Below are positions 55,842-64,000 of a stretch of 64,000 nt of DNA, piece after piece. The notes beneath the pieces were generated by a model, which ran no database searches, was not told the origin of the DNA, and saw nothing but the letters and a program-made list of their open reading frames with translations. This DNA comes from Drosophila persimilis (Eukaryota > Arthropoda > Insecta > Diptera > Drosophilidae): assembly GCF_003286085.1 (NCBI RefSeq), contig NW_020825340.1:930001-994000 (forward strand). Direction: 5' to 3'. Each line of letters starts with the position of its first letter. Within the stretch, counting starts at the first letter, position 1. Both the position numbers and the translations under genes were made by a program.

Positions 55842-58762
55842 TTAAATTCGCTGGTTGCGGCAATTGCTGCTGCATCGCCTGCTGCTCTGCCCCCACAACA
55901 TCCTTTGCAGGCCATAAAAAAGAGCACCCAGAGCAGCAAGCAGACAGCTCCACGACTGTGGAAGCGCGGACATGGCCGCTCGGCCCTGCAACGGCAGCTG
56001 CTCCTCCTCCAGGCACAGCCGGAACTCGTCGTAGTCCAGGCGCGTGATGGCGCAGTAATGATTGAGCATGCACAGGCCCTGGCAGGGCGTACCGGACTGA
56101 TATCGCACGGCATTGGCTCTGTGGTATCTGCAGATGAGAAAAAAAAACACAACAGACGGAGTATCAAGAGGGTAGGGGAGAGAGAGAGTGTAGAGGATGT
56201 ATTGGTCGGATCTACCCTGGAATAGTTTCTCTTTAAATACATATATCAAAGGGATATTCCACTTAAAGCAGTAGTTGCAACTATTTGGGGAAATGTAGAT
56301 TCAATTGGACCCCTTTTCATCGCTATGTTAAGACTGCAGTTGCTATATGCATCTGGATATCTAGGGTGCACAACCACAGTAGATAATGGCTGATATTCGT
56401 TGAAAGATCCATATCATAGCTATCCATATCATGCTATGACTCATGTAATTTGAGTAGTTTTGTGGATTAACAGGAGGTTTTTCGAATGAGCCTGAAAAGA
56501 ACTTAAGACCTTTAGAATTCCTTCTTTAGTTCTACCAAAAACCTACAGAGTTCAGCTTAAATAATCCTCGTACTATTAGCGTTAAGACTTGGGACTAATT
56601 TTACTTCAAGGGATAAAGTATCTCCCATGTAAACAGTGATTCAAATACCTTTTGAACCCAAACATTGGATTCTTTCTATTGTGCTATGGTTGACTTTATT
56701 GCAAATCCTGCCCAAAACGAATATACCTTTTTAACTGATGACAGATTACTGAGTAAACATCAATCAACGGAAAGAGGACAACTATAATTGCTCGCAAAAC
56801 ATTTACCTGGTGAACCAGGAGGCATCGGTGCCCGTGAAGCGCTCCGCAAAATTGTGCAACGCCAGGGCGGAGATCTCGGAGAGGGCGTAGTAGTGCGTCA
56901 GATTGTACTCGGGCTGCCAGAGCGGCTCCTGGGCCCGATTAGCCAGTGGCAGGTCTAGCCAGAACTGGGTGTAGTCCAGCACCTGGCCGCTTCCCGTGTC
57001 GAATTTGTACAGCCGTAGGGCCGGATTATTGGATGAGCCGATGCCCGCCTTCCGTGGCACAATCGAGGGGGCAATCATCATCCAAGAGATGGGGTGTCCT
57101 GTCAATGAAGCAATGGCGGCTTGAAAACCGAACTGGATTACAGGCAATTCGGGGGGCGATGACACTACCTTGGGCATCATAGATCAGGCGGAAAGTGTCC
57201 GAGTGCAGGTGGCCGAAGAACTGTCCCTGGATGACCGAGGCGAAGCGGCGCACCATCTCCAGATACCGCCGGTTGTTGCGCTCCGTGAACATTAACTGGT
57301 TGTGCTGCTGCGGTCCCAGATGACGCTCGTCCACGCCCGGCGGCATGTGGCCCACGATGTAGACCTGGTGGCAGCCACAGATATCCAAACAGATAAATCG
57401 TATTCGGTGTAAGGCCACCCAGCAAATTAAATATACCAATTAATCAACCAGGAACTCGCTGCTATTCGATTTTATTCACGACACGGTCGCCCCGGTTCAT
57501 ACGCATGCACTCATGTATGCACGAGTATTTATGAATATCTGCATGCAGAGAACGAAAATCCCTTTAAATATCTTGTTAATATCGGACAGATTTCAGCATT
57601 CGCATTACAGACTGTAATTTTTAAATTGATGAATAAAATTCCACACTAAAATATAGCCAGCGGAGCCACAGGAAACGGGGGAATGCTGGGCATAAATTTA
57701 TACTTTTATCTATAAAATTATTACAGGTACTCGTATACGACTTGCATTCACTTCCTGCATTGCTGTGATTTCACCCATTAATAAGCTTCTTCAGACCGAC
57801 ATTGGACGATGTTAATTAATTATCTAGAACTGTGTGTTTTTTGTTTTTTTTTGATCAATCGATTGGAACCTGTGGAGCCTCTAATCAAAATGTACGTATT
57901 CCCTTACTTCCTGGGGTATCTTTTGGTACACGGCTATAAAGGATTTCCCTAAATTTTCAGGTATGGAAGTCAAGGACATTCCTACCTCCTTTTATTTGGG
58001 TAAACTCTCACTCTTTACCCGCTTACAAAGTTTCTAGACCCTTGATTACCGTTTCCAGTTTATCCCGCGACTTGGTGAGCACCTCCTCCAGCCAGAGCCA
58101 CTGCTGCTCGGCCAGCACCTCCTCCTGGGCGGACATGGAGCTGACGGAGGCCTTGGGCTCTGCATAGTACTCGACTGGCCAGCGCAGGCTGTGCGATGCC
58201 CTGGGATCTGGGGGGTCGTGATCCAGACGCATGAAGTTCGTGTTGAGGGCAACGATGCGCAGGCGGCTCTTCGTCTGCTCGATGGAGTAGTAGCCGCCCT
58301 GGTCAAAGGTCACGAGTGCTTCCGAAGGCAGCCAGTGGCGCCAGAGTTCGCCCATCCTTTGGTAGCTGCCGCTGCCGTCCTCGTGCCCCAAAACGGGGAA
58401 GATGAACTGCGAGGAGAAGCTGCGTCCGAGGAGATCCGTGATGTTGCGCAGGATCTCGTGCTGCTTCTGTTCTGACAGCGGCTGGGCCGAGTGCGAGAGG
58501 GCATCCCCGGTCCAGAGGACAAACTCCACATTGTCGCCCTGCTTGGCCTTCATTGTCTTCACGGCGGACTCCACCAGGCTCCAGGGACTGTCGCAGTTGT
58601 AGTGCCCAAAGAGCCCTGGCGCCTCACTGGCCGCATTCGCGGCATTGGAGCCCGAACTGGAGCTGGAGACGGGTCGCTCGAACTGCCAGCAGCTTCGGTA
58701 AATGTCCCCCTGGGTCGAGTAGATGGTATCCAAGTGAAGGTCGCTGATGTGCCAGAAGTAGC
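55842..58762 (-). CDS. acid-sphingomyelinase-like phosphodiesterase, first exon not found
   Basis: Minus-strand exons 58762-58050, 57364-57169, 57098-56807 and 56127-55842, phases consistent, give about 495 residues without the signal-peptide exon. The calcineurin-like metallophosphoesterase core shows HISDLHLDT (metal ligands Asp/His), FVLWTGDALSH, FPVLGHEDG, IVGHMPPG and FFGHLHSDTF. This is the SMPD1/SMPDL3 family order: metal-dependent phosphodiesterases of the lysosome or exterior acting on sphingomyelin or nucleotides. The usual GNHD/E motif is altered here. The C-terminus has a hydrophobic segment (SCLLAALGALFYGLQ), a possible membrane or GPI-type anchor. I believe the D. melanogaster neighbour at this place is CG32052. 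A (CT)n tract precedes the first exon's acceptor; upstream the ATG exon is not visible with confidence. Confidence 0.85.
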
Positions 58763-59099
58763 CTGCAATCAGAGAGAGGGACAGAGAGAGAGAGAGAAAG
58801 AGAGAAAGAGAGAGATTAAAGTTTGTGTTGTTTGGGCTATTCCTGTGCGGGAAAGGCCACCCCCGTTGGGCATTTGCCTGCCGGCTGGCGGTGAAAACCA
58901 AAACAGCGTGTAGTTTTCCCTGCAGCTGAAAAACAACGTCAGTTGACTGACCTGAGGAGGAACCTGAGAACTGATCCGCCGCTCTACGGTATGCGGTATG
59001 CGGTATGCGGTATGCGGTACGCGGTCTATGCTCTACGCTCTACCTGTGTGGGAGGGAGGTCGGAGAGTTATCGAGTGAGGCGGAGCAGCGGCACGGAGA
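58763..59099. other. intergenic/5' intron of the phosphodiesterase with GA repeat and heptamer array
   Basis: A GA-rich tract (58771-58817) and a GGTATGC heptamer tandem of about five units (58988-59024). No coding exon recognised. Confidence 0.6.
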
Positions 59100-59133
59100 T
59101 CAGTTTCAGTTGGCATTGGCATGCGCATAGATC
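59100..59133 (+). promoter_or_regulatory. Ilp4: Ilp4 core promoter: initiator plus DPE, no TATA
   Basis: Initiator TCAGTT at 59100-59105 puts +1 at 59102. AGATC at 59129-59133, exactly +28 to +32, fits the DPE consensus RGWYV. No TATA box is seen 25-35 bp upstream. A second initiator-like TTCAGT overlaps at 59105-59110. Confidence 0.5.
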
Positions 59134-59369
59134 GATCAACCGGACACAAGTCGCATCTCAGGACAGAAGCCGACGACGACAGGACGACGGGCAAGAACAG
59201 TGGCTACTGTGGATACGGATACAGATACGGATACGGAGAGAGCTGTGACGGCTATCCTTTCATGCCCGGCGAGAGCACGAGCACGAATACGAGCAAGATC
59301 CAGAACCAGAGCAGCAGCTAGAGCCGGAGTCAGAGCCAGAGCCAGAGCCAGATCCAGATCCAGAGCAGG

Positions 59370-59856
59370 ATGAACGGACGCTTCGGTCTCAGTCTCAGCT
59401 TCAGTCTGTCGCTGCTCCTTGTGGCGGCAACCATGTCGCAGATGCTGCAGCAGGTCCAGGGCCGCAGGAAGTTCTGCGGCGAGGCCCTCAACGAGGCGCT
59501 TGACCTGATTTGTGTTAATGGCTTCTCACGCAGGATCAAACGCAACCACAATTGTAAGTACCATCCCCCCAATCAATACGCGGTACTGTAGCCCGACTAA
59601 CTCCCAGACTCAAGTGGTGCAGGCCCCGGATCCGAATGCCCCATCCCGTAAGTGGGTCGCCCTGCTCCACAAATTGGATGGAATCCCGGGAACGGGCACG
59701 GGAACGGACACAGGCGCGGGAACAGCAACAGACGGCAAGGGAACACCTGGCGACGGAAAAAATGGACACAACCTGCGGCGTCATCGTCGCCGCATCGCCC
59801 ACGAGTGCTGCAGGGATGGCTGCACCTACGAGGACATTTTGGAGTACTGCGCCTAA
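59370..59856 (+). CDS. Ilp4: insulin-like peptide 4 precursor
   Basis: Exons 59370-59553 and 59615-59856 give 141 residues. Signal peptide about residues 1-29 (LSLSFSLSLLLVAATMSQ), then the B chain RRKFCGEALNEALDLICVNG ending in FSRRIKR. The C peptide is Gly/Thr-rich. The A chain RIAHECCRDGCTYEDILEYC follows LRRHRRR. These are the near-invariant Ilp4 features of the genus. The intron is phase 1. The frame is kept only if the acceptor is the AAG at 59612-59614; the more usual-looking CAG at 59605-59607 would break the frame. D. melanogaster Ilp4 is expressed in embryonic mesoderm and midgut rather than brain. Confidence 0.93.
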
Positions 59857-61193
59857 CCCCCAAAACGGGAGAGCCTACGATATGACGAGGTGATGACTGG
59901 AGGATGCTGGAGGACTGGCGGCGGAAGCAAACGAAACAAAAAACGATGACAACACAACGACAAGGACGACAACGGGGCAGCGGGCTGACGATGTGGACAA
60001 TTCCCATGGGATGCCAACCGGAAGGCGTTTTGCAATTCATTTTTCTACACTTAACCCTAGAAATATAAATATAAATGCATAAACCTAAACATAATATCTT
60101 AAATATTTCATTGTAATATTCTTAAAGGAAGCAAATAAAGTTACTCTCCAACCAAGCAGCAGCAACAAAAGAATATCTCTTTTGCCTCTTGCTGTTTTTC
60201 CTTCTGCCAGCCAGAATTCGCATTCCAGCTGTGCACTGAATGCCCCAACCCATCAGAACCAGAACCCCAGAACCCCAGCCACAACCCCAGCTCCAGCCCC
60301 ATCCCATGTTCATCAACGCGTTTCCCTTGTACTCGTATTCCTCGAACAATAATGAAAATTATGCATTTTTAATTAGATGACGTTGTGATTTTAATAAGAA
60401 TAACAAAAGGCAATACTGCGGATGGCAGGAAACGAACGAGGAATACACTCGACCAGAGTTTCCCTTTTGATTGCCATTGGATTTGCGAAGAATTTGAGTT
60501 GAAAGATAGCTGGGGGTATGGACTCTTACAGAAAGAAACCAAGAATACATTTTCCTCTTGTTTTAAACACTTTTTTTAACGGAAATTACAGTGTTTCAGT
60601 GTTGGAGAACTTTCCAGTCATTTGTCTCGCAGAAAGCTGGAGCTATAGGCTAGTCTTCTTCCTGACTAAAGTACTTGAACTATTTCGATTCTTCAACAAG
60701 TGCCCCCCCAGTGCACTATCAAAGCTCTCAGAATTCAAAATCAATTTGTTTTCAGAATGGAAATTGGTTGCCTGCCGGCTTTAAGTCCTCCAATAGTTGT
60801 GTAAGCCCTTATATGATAGAGAACTTCATGCGCATCATCTTATTGTTCGTTCGTTCGTTCGGCAATCAAGATCCGTGCGTAATTACTTGTGCGGGAGTGT
60901 AAACAAAGACCAGACCACTGGCCCGATAGCGTCAGCTGATATGCGTAAGACCTCTCCCAGGCACCACCCACCCACCCACCCACACCACACAGACACTGGG
61001 GGAAGGGATAGGATAGGGATATAAACAACCCACACCAAAACCGAGTCGAACAGAATAGAACAGAGCCAAACCGAAAGTAGACCAGACCATGGCCAGCCGC
61101 CGGAGAGAACCAACTGACACCTCATCTAACGCACCCTGACAGTGCTCAGACTGTGGCTACGAGGAGCAGACAACGGATCCGGATTCGGTTTCA
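59857..61193. other. Ilp4 3' UTR and Ilp3 upstream region
   Basis: AAATAAAG at 60133-60140 is a likely Ilp4 polyadenylation signal. The remainder is non-coding and probably includes Ilp3 regulatory DNA. CACCCACC repeats lie near 60963-60985. Confidence 0.5.
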
Positions 61194-61199
61194 TATAAA
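61194..61199 (+). promoter_or_regulatory. Ilp3: Ilp3 TATA box (TATAAA)
   Basis: TATAAA lies 109 bp upstream of the ATG, with an initiator-like CTACAGTT about 28 bp further on (near 61223). Confidence 0.75.
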
Positions 61200-61302
61200 G
61201 CTTGCCACCGGCGCTGAGAGTCCTACAGTTGTGGCGTGGAAAGTTGAGAGACATCTACTCCGAGTCAGAGGAACAGGAGAGTGAGCCCCACAATTGTGCA
61301 CC

Positions 61303-61756
61303 ATGCAGCAGACCAAGTCGAAGAGCTTATACCTCGTCCTAATTCTTGTGGGGCTGGTGGTGATGGGACAGCAGACCGCAGCAGACATGTATCTTTGCGG
61401 CACCGAACTGAACGATGCCCTGTCCACCATGTGTGGCCGCCATGGCTATAACCGGATGCTGAAGCGGTCTTTCGGTGGGTGTCTAATCATTTTGCAATCG
61501 AGTCTTTACTATATATTCTTTGGGGTTTCTCCCAGATCCGACGGACTACAATGATATCGAGGGTGGATTCGGATTGGCCAGAATGGAATTTGATGATCGC
61601 TCGCTTCTCCATCGAATGCTGGGCGAGAGCGCCGCTCAGCTGATGAAGACACGGCGTCGTCGTGTCGGGGTCTCCGACGAATGCTGCCTGAAGCCGTGCT
61701 CACTTGGAGAGCTCCTCAACTACTGTGCCAAGCCGCCTGGGCAGTATGGGAACTAA
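61303..61756 (+). CDS. Ilp3: insulin-like peptide 3 precursor
   Basis: Exons 61303-61474 and 61536-61756 give 130 residues. The signal peptide is about residues 1-27 (LYLVLILVGLVVMGQQ). The B chain DMYLCGTELNDALSTMCGRH ends at LKR. The C peptide carries DDRSLLHRMLGESAAQLMKT, close to the DRSLLERLL region of D. melanogaster Ilp3. The A chain VSDECCLKPCSLGELLNYC follows a RRRR-type site and is extended by AKPPGQYGN. Intron phase 1. In flies it is produced in brain insulin-producing cells and midgut muscle, and its expression responds to nutrition. Confidence 0.94.
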
Positions 61757-62892
61757 TGGAGCACAACTGATGATATCTGGAAGCTAATGAATAGAACTGA
61801 ATAGCCTGGGATAATGTGAATCGGCAGATAGATATATATATATATACCTATATATAAATACATATGTATATTTTAATTATTTACTATCGGAAATTGGAGG
61901 AGACCGGGTTGATAGCATGTATGTTTGTATGTACTACCTATAGGGCCATGAATATTCCACCTCTCTATAAATTATTAAATAAATTATCCATTCAAACTGC
62001 TGCAGATTGGGCTACACAATGGTTTATCGTTCTCTTTTATTGAACTTAATTATTTATTAGCCATTTTGACGATGGATATCTATGCTAATAATGCAGATAT
62101 TAAAACTGATTTTCCAAAATACATAATTCATAATTCATTATTCGAAATTCTTAATTCGATATTGAACAGTCCTTGAAGAAAGGGGCAACGGACTATTTAA
62201 GAGCCATTGCTTGTCCAAAATTCAATATAATTATTTCCTATGCAGGTTTATACCGACTCCTTTCAATACTTTCTGAGCTTTAGAGCAGGCATCTTCTGAT
62301 CCCCCGAATTCCAGAATCATGGAGTCATGGTTGATTCTTTTCCACACATAGAATTTATACTCATTTTGCACATTAAAACAAACGAATATCTTTCAATACT
62401 ATCCCGAAACTTCAATAAGAGGAGGATAGGAATGAAATAACCACAGAATATCAGAAAACTTAGCATTCTACGGCGCTGGATGGCTTTTCAGGTATATAAT
62501 AAATATAAATAATAGAATATAATAAAAGAGAAATAATAAAGAATGAAAATTGAACGACATACACCACTATACTCGTATACGAGTTTCAGTTTTTCGAAAT
62601 TTTCAGTATCTTCTATAGAATCCACAGAAACCTTTGCTTTGGGTGTGATCCTATGTATGGCTCCTCTATAACTTCCCCACACTTTTCATGAATGTATTGT
62701 GGTAAGGCCCAAAGCGGGATATATATTCTATCTATATTTCTCGATCGTTTATAATAGTTAACATGCAACAAGCCATATATTAAACATTATTCGTACTCTC
62801 AATATTCGAATAGGTATGTGCACAAGGCACATGGAGAAACAGGGTCGGGTTGGGTGTGTGTTCGGTGCTGGATCGGTAGTCCTGGGGGGTCT
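61757..62892. other. tail-to-tail intergenic region of Ilp3 and Ilp2
   Basis: The two insulin genes converge across 1.1 kb of AT-rich DNA. A TATATA run lies at 61830-61860. No further gene seen. Confidence 0.6.
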
Positions 62893-63390
62893 TTAGTAAT
62901 TGGGGATGGAGCAGTACTCCGTTAGAACGGATATGTCGCAAGGCTTGCGGCAGCATCTATCGGCGATGCCCTGGCGGGTGCGACGGCGCACGGCGGCCAG
63001 GGAGCTTAGAGCCTCCTCTCCGCCGTAAAATCGGCCACCGAAGAGCGGATAGGGCAGTACATCAGAGGCTGTGCCCTCCTTGTCCTCCACGTACTGGATG
63101 GGATCGAGCGGATCCAGCTCGGTGGCGGCGGCTACAAGGAATCAGAATTGTGTTTAAGGGAAGAGCGAAGCGCCGAGTCGCCGCTTAGTGCAGCACTTAC
63201 GCATGCCTCGCTTGTGGGGCAGGACACTGTTGAACTCCTTGCACACCAGGGACAGCATCTCGTTCAGCTTGTAGCTGCACAGGACATGGTTGCTCTGGTC
63301 CCGCATGTACATGCTGCTGTCCGCGACGCCACACGACAGGGTCACAGCCAGGAGCACCAGGACCAGGGATACCGACACAATCTTGCTCAT
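62893..63390 (-). CDS. Ilp2: insulin-like peptide 2 precursor
   Basis: Minus-strand exons 63390-63201 and 63131-62893 give 142 residues. It starts MSKIVSVSLVLVLLAVTL (signal peptide). The B chain contains LCSYKLNEMLSLVCKEFNSV then LPHKR. The C peptide starts with DPLDPIQYVED and ends SSLAAVRRRTRQ, both typical of Ilp2. The A chain is GIADRCCRKPCDISVLTEYC plus SIPNY. Intron phase 1 just after the B chain. Ilp2 is the main brain insulin in flies: growth, glucose control, lifespan. The predicted B chain has an N-terminal extension (DSSMYMRDQSNHV) longer than in D. melanogaster. Confidence 0.95.
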
Positions 63391-64000
63391 GGTTATGGCT
63401 GGGAGTGGTAGTGGGTTGGTTTTACTTTGCGGATGCTTTGCGGATGCTTTGAGAACTGCCGGATTATGGTAGTTGTGCCTGTCTCCTGTTCTGGCCTCAA
63501 TCGAGCTTGGCTAAGCCGTAACTGTTGCTGGCCCTCTGGCTGGAGCTGGCTTATATACACATCTCGAATTGGGTCTGGGTCTGGGTTAGGGTCTAGGTCC
63601 GTGAAGTGAAAGCATATTCATATCCACATGGACTGTCATTTTGTGTTAGGGACAAGTCGAGTGCATTTGGGGGCTGGGGCTGTGGCTCTGGCTCTGGCTG
63701 TGGCTGTGGCTGGGGCCACCACTTGCCACTTCGCTTGCTTAACTCGTTCAATGTCACCGCTGACTTATGCAAATGCTTATTGGGACATTTGTGGGCGGAT
63801 GAAAAGGTGTGGTGTGGGGCTCCTGTCAGCCAATTAAACAATTTATGTATAAACAGCGGGGCCGTGCTAAGCCTTTTGCCCTGCATTTATGAATACCAAA
63901 TGAGAGAAACCCACCACCCACCACCTACCACCCACCACAGGCCACCCCTCAAAGCCCCAACACCAATCCCCTTGTCCTTCTTAAGGACGAGTACTTACCG
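63391..64000. other. Ilp2: Ilp2 promoter and upstream region
   Basis: Contains the TATA box above, a TGGCTGTGGCTG low-complexity run (63670-63715), and ACCACC repeats near 63910-63940. The last bases read CTTACCG, a perfect minus-strand splice donor (CG/GTAAGT), so an exon of a further minus-strand transcript may begin just beyond the edge. No Ilp1 A-chain coding sequence is visible here. Confidence 0.5.
63551..63557 (-). promoter_or_regulatory. Ilp2: Ilp2 TATA box (TATATAA)
   Basis: On the minus strand TATATAAG lies about 160 bp upstream of the ATG. An initiator-like ACAGTT lies about 30 bp downstream (63525-63520). Confidence 0.7.

Noticed and set aside
55598-56242. Long minus-strand frames across 55.6-56.2 kb in other phases
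   Set aside because: Overlap the last phosphodiesterase exon in the wrong frame; phase from the upstream exon fixes the true one.
61036-61090. Possible signal-peptide exon (MVWSTFGLALFYS...) for the phosphodiesterase on the minus strand
   Set aside because: The phase fits the acceptor at 58762, but the donor (GTGTGG) is weak, an Arg interrupts the hydrophobic stretch, and it would have to span Ilp4. Not enough to call.
63391-63886. Search for Ilp1 A chain or B chain on either strand
   Set aside because: No CC-x3-C-x8-C pattern or B-chain motif is present; only the Ilp2 promoter is visible.

Overview
This is a Drosophila-type genome segment: compact genes with short GT-AG introns, the insulin-like peptide cluster next to Zasp67, and recognisable fly orthologs throughout. 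A copy of the P-superfamily transposon Galileo and an AT-rich dispersed repeat I associate with the SGM/ISY class point to the obscura group (pseudoobscura/subobscura-like). Gene content matches D. melanogaster 67C (Muller element D). The species is inferred. Several codes below were assembled by hand from splice sites and reading phase.

Left part (1-9 kb). The left edge holds the 5' half of a minus-strand Ty3/gypsy-class LTR retrotransposon: LTR, tRNA-Lys-type primer binding site, gag, and the start of pol running off the edge. Then follow a gene-poor stretch, a solo BTB-BACK protein that looks like a shortened BTBD9 retrocopy, and copies of a dispersed repeat whose end carries core-promoter motifs.

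Housekeeping block (10-31 kb). In order: an R3HCC1L-like gene (+), Jafrac2 (+, ER peroxiredoxin), scramb2 (-, phospholipid scramblase), an old and a young Galileo palindrome, an ANKRD54-like ankyrin gene (-), iPLA2-VIA (-, calcium-independent phospholipase A2) and I-2 (+, protein phosphatase-1 inhibitor). Gene ends are mostly convergent and tightly packed.

Muscle and insulin block (31-64 kb). Zasp67 (-) covers 32.8-45.0 kb, with one 3.1-kb exon, an alternative first exon, and Ilp5 (+) nested in its second intron. About 11 kb of microsatellite-rich DNA without coding genes follows. Next come an acid-sphingomyelinase-like phosphodiesterase (-), Ilp4 (+), Ilp3 (+) and Ilp2 (-). Ilp1 is not in the window and may lie just to the right. 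All four insulin genes keep signal peptide, B chain, C peptide, A chain, six cysteines and one phase-1 intron in the C-peptide region. Ilp2, Ilp3 and Ilp5 have TATA boxes; Ilp4 appears to use an Inr+DPE promoter.

The most striking observation: every perfect match to the housekeeping core-promoter Motif 1 (YGGTCACACTR) that I found lies at the end of one dispersed repeat family, beside DRE and Motif 6 sites. Three of these ends sit upstream of, and point towards, scramb2, iPLA2-VIA and the R3HCC1L-like gene.
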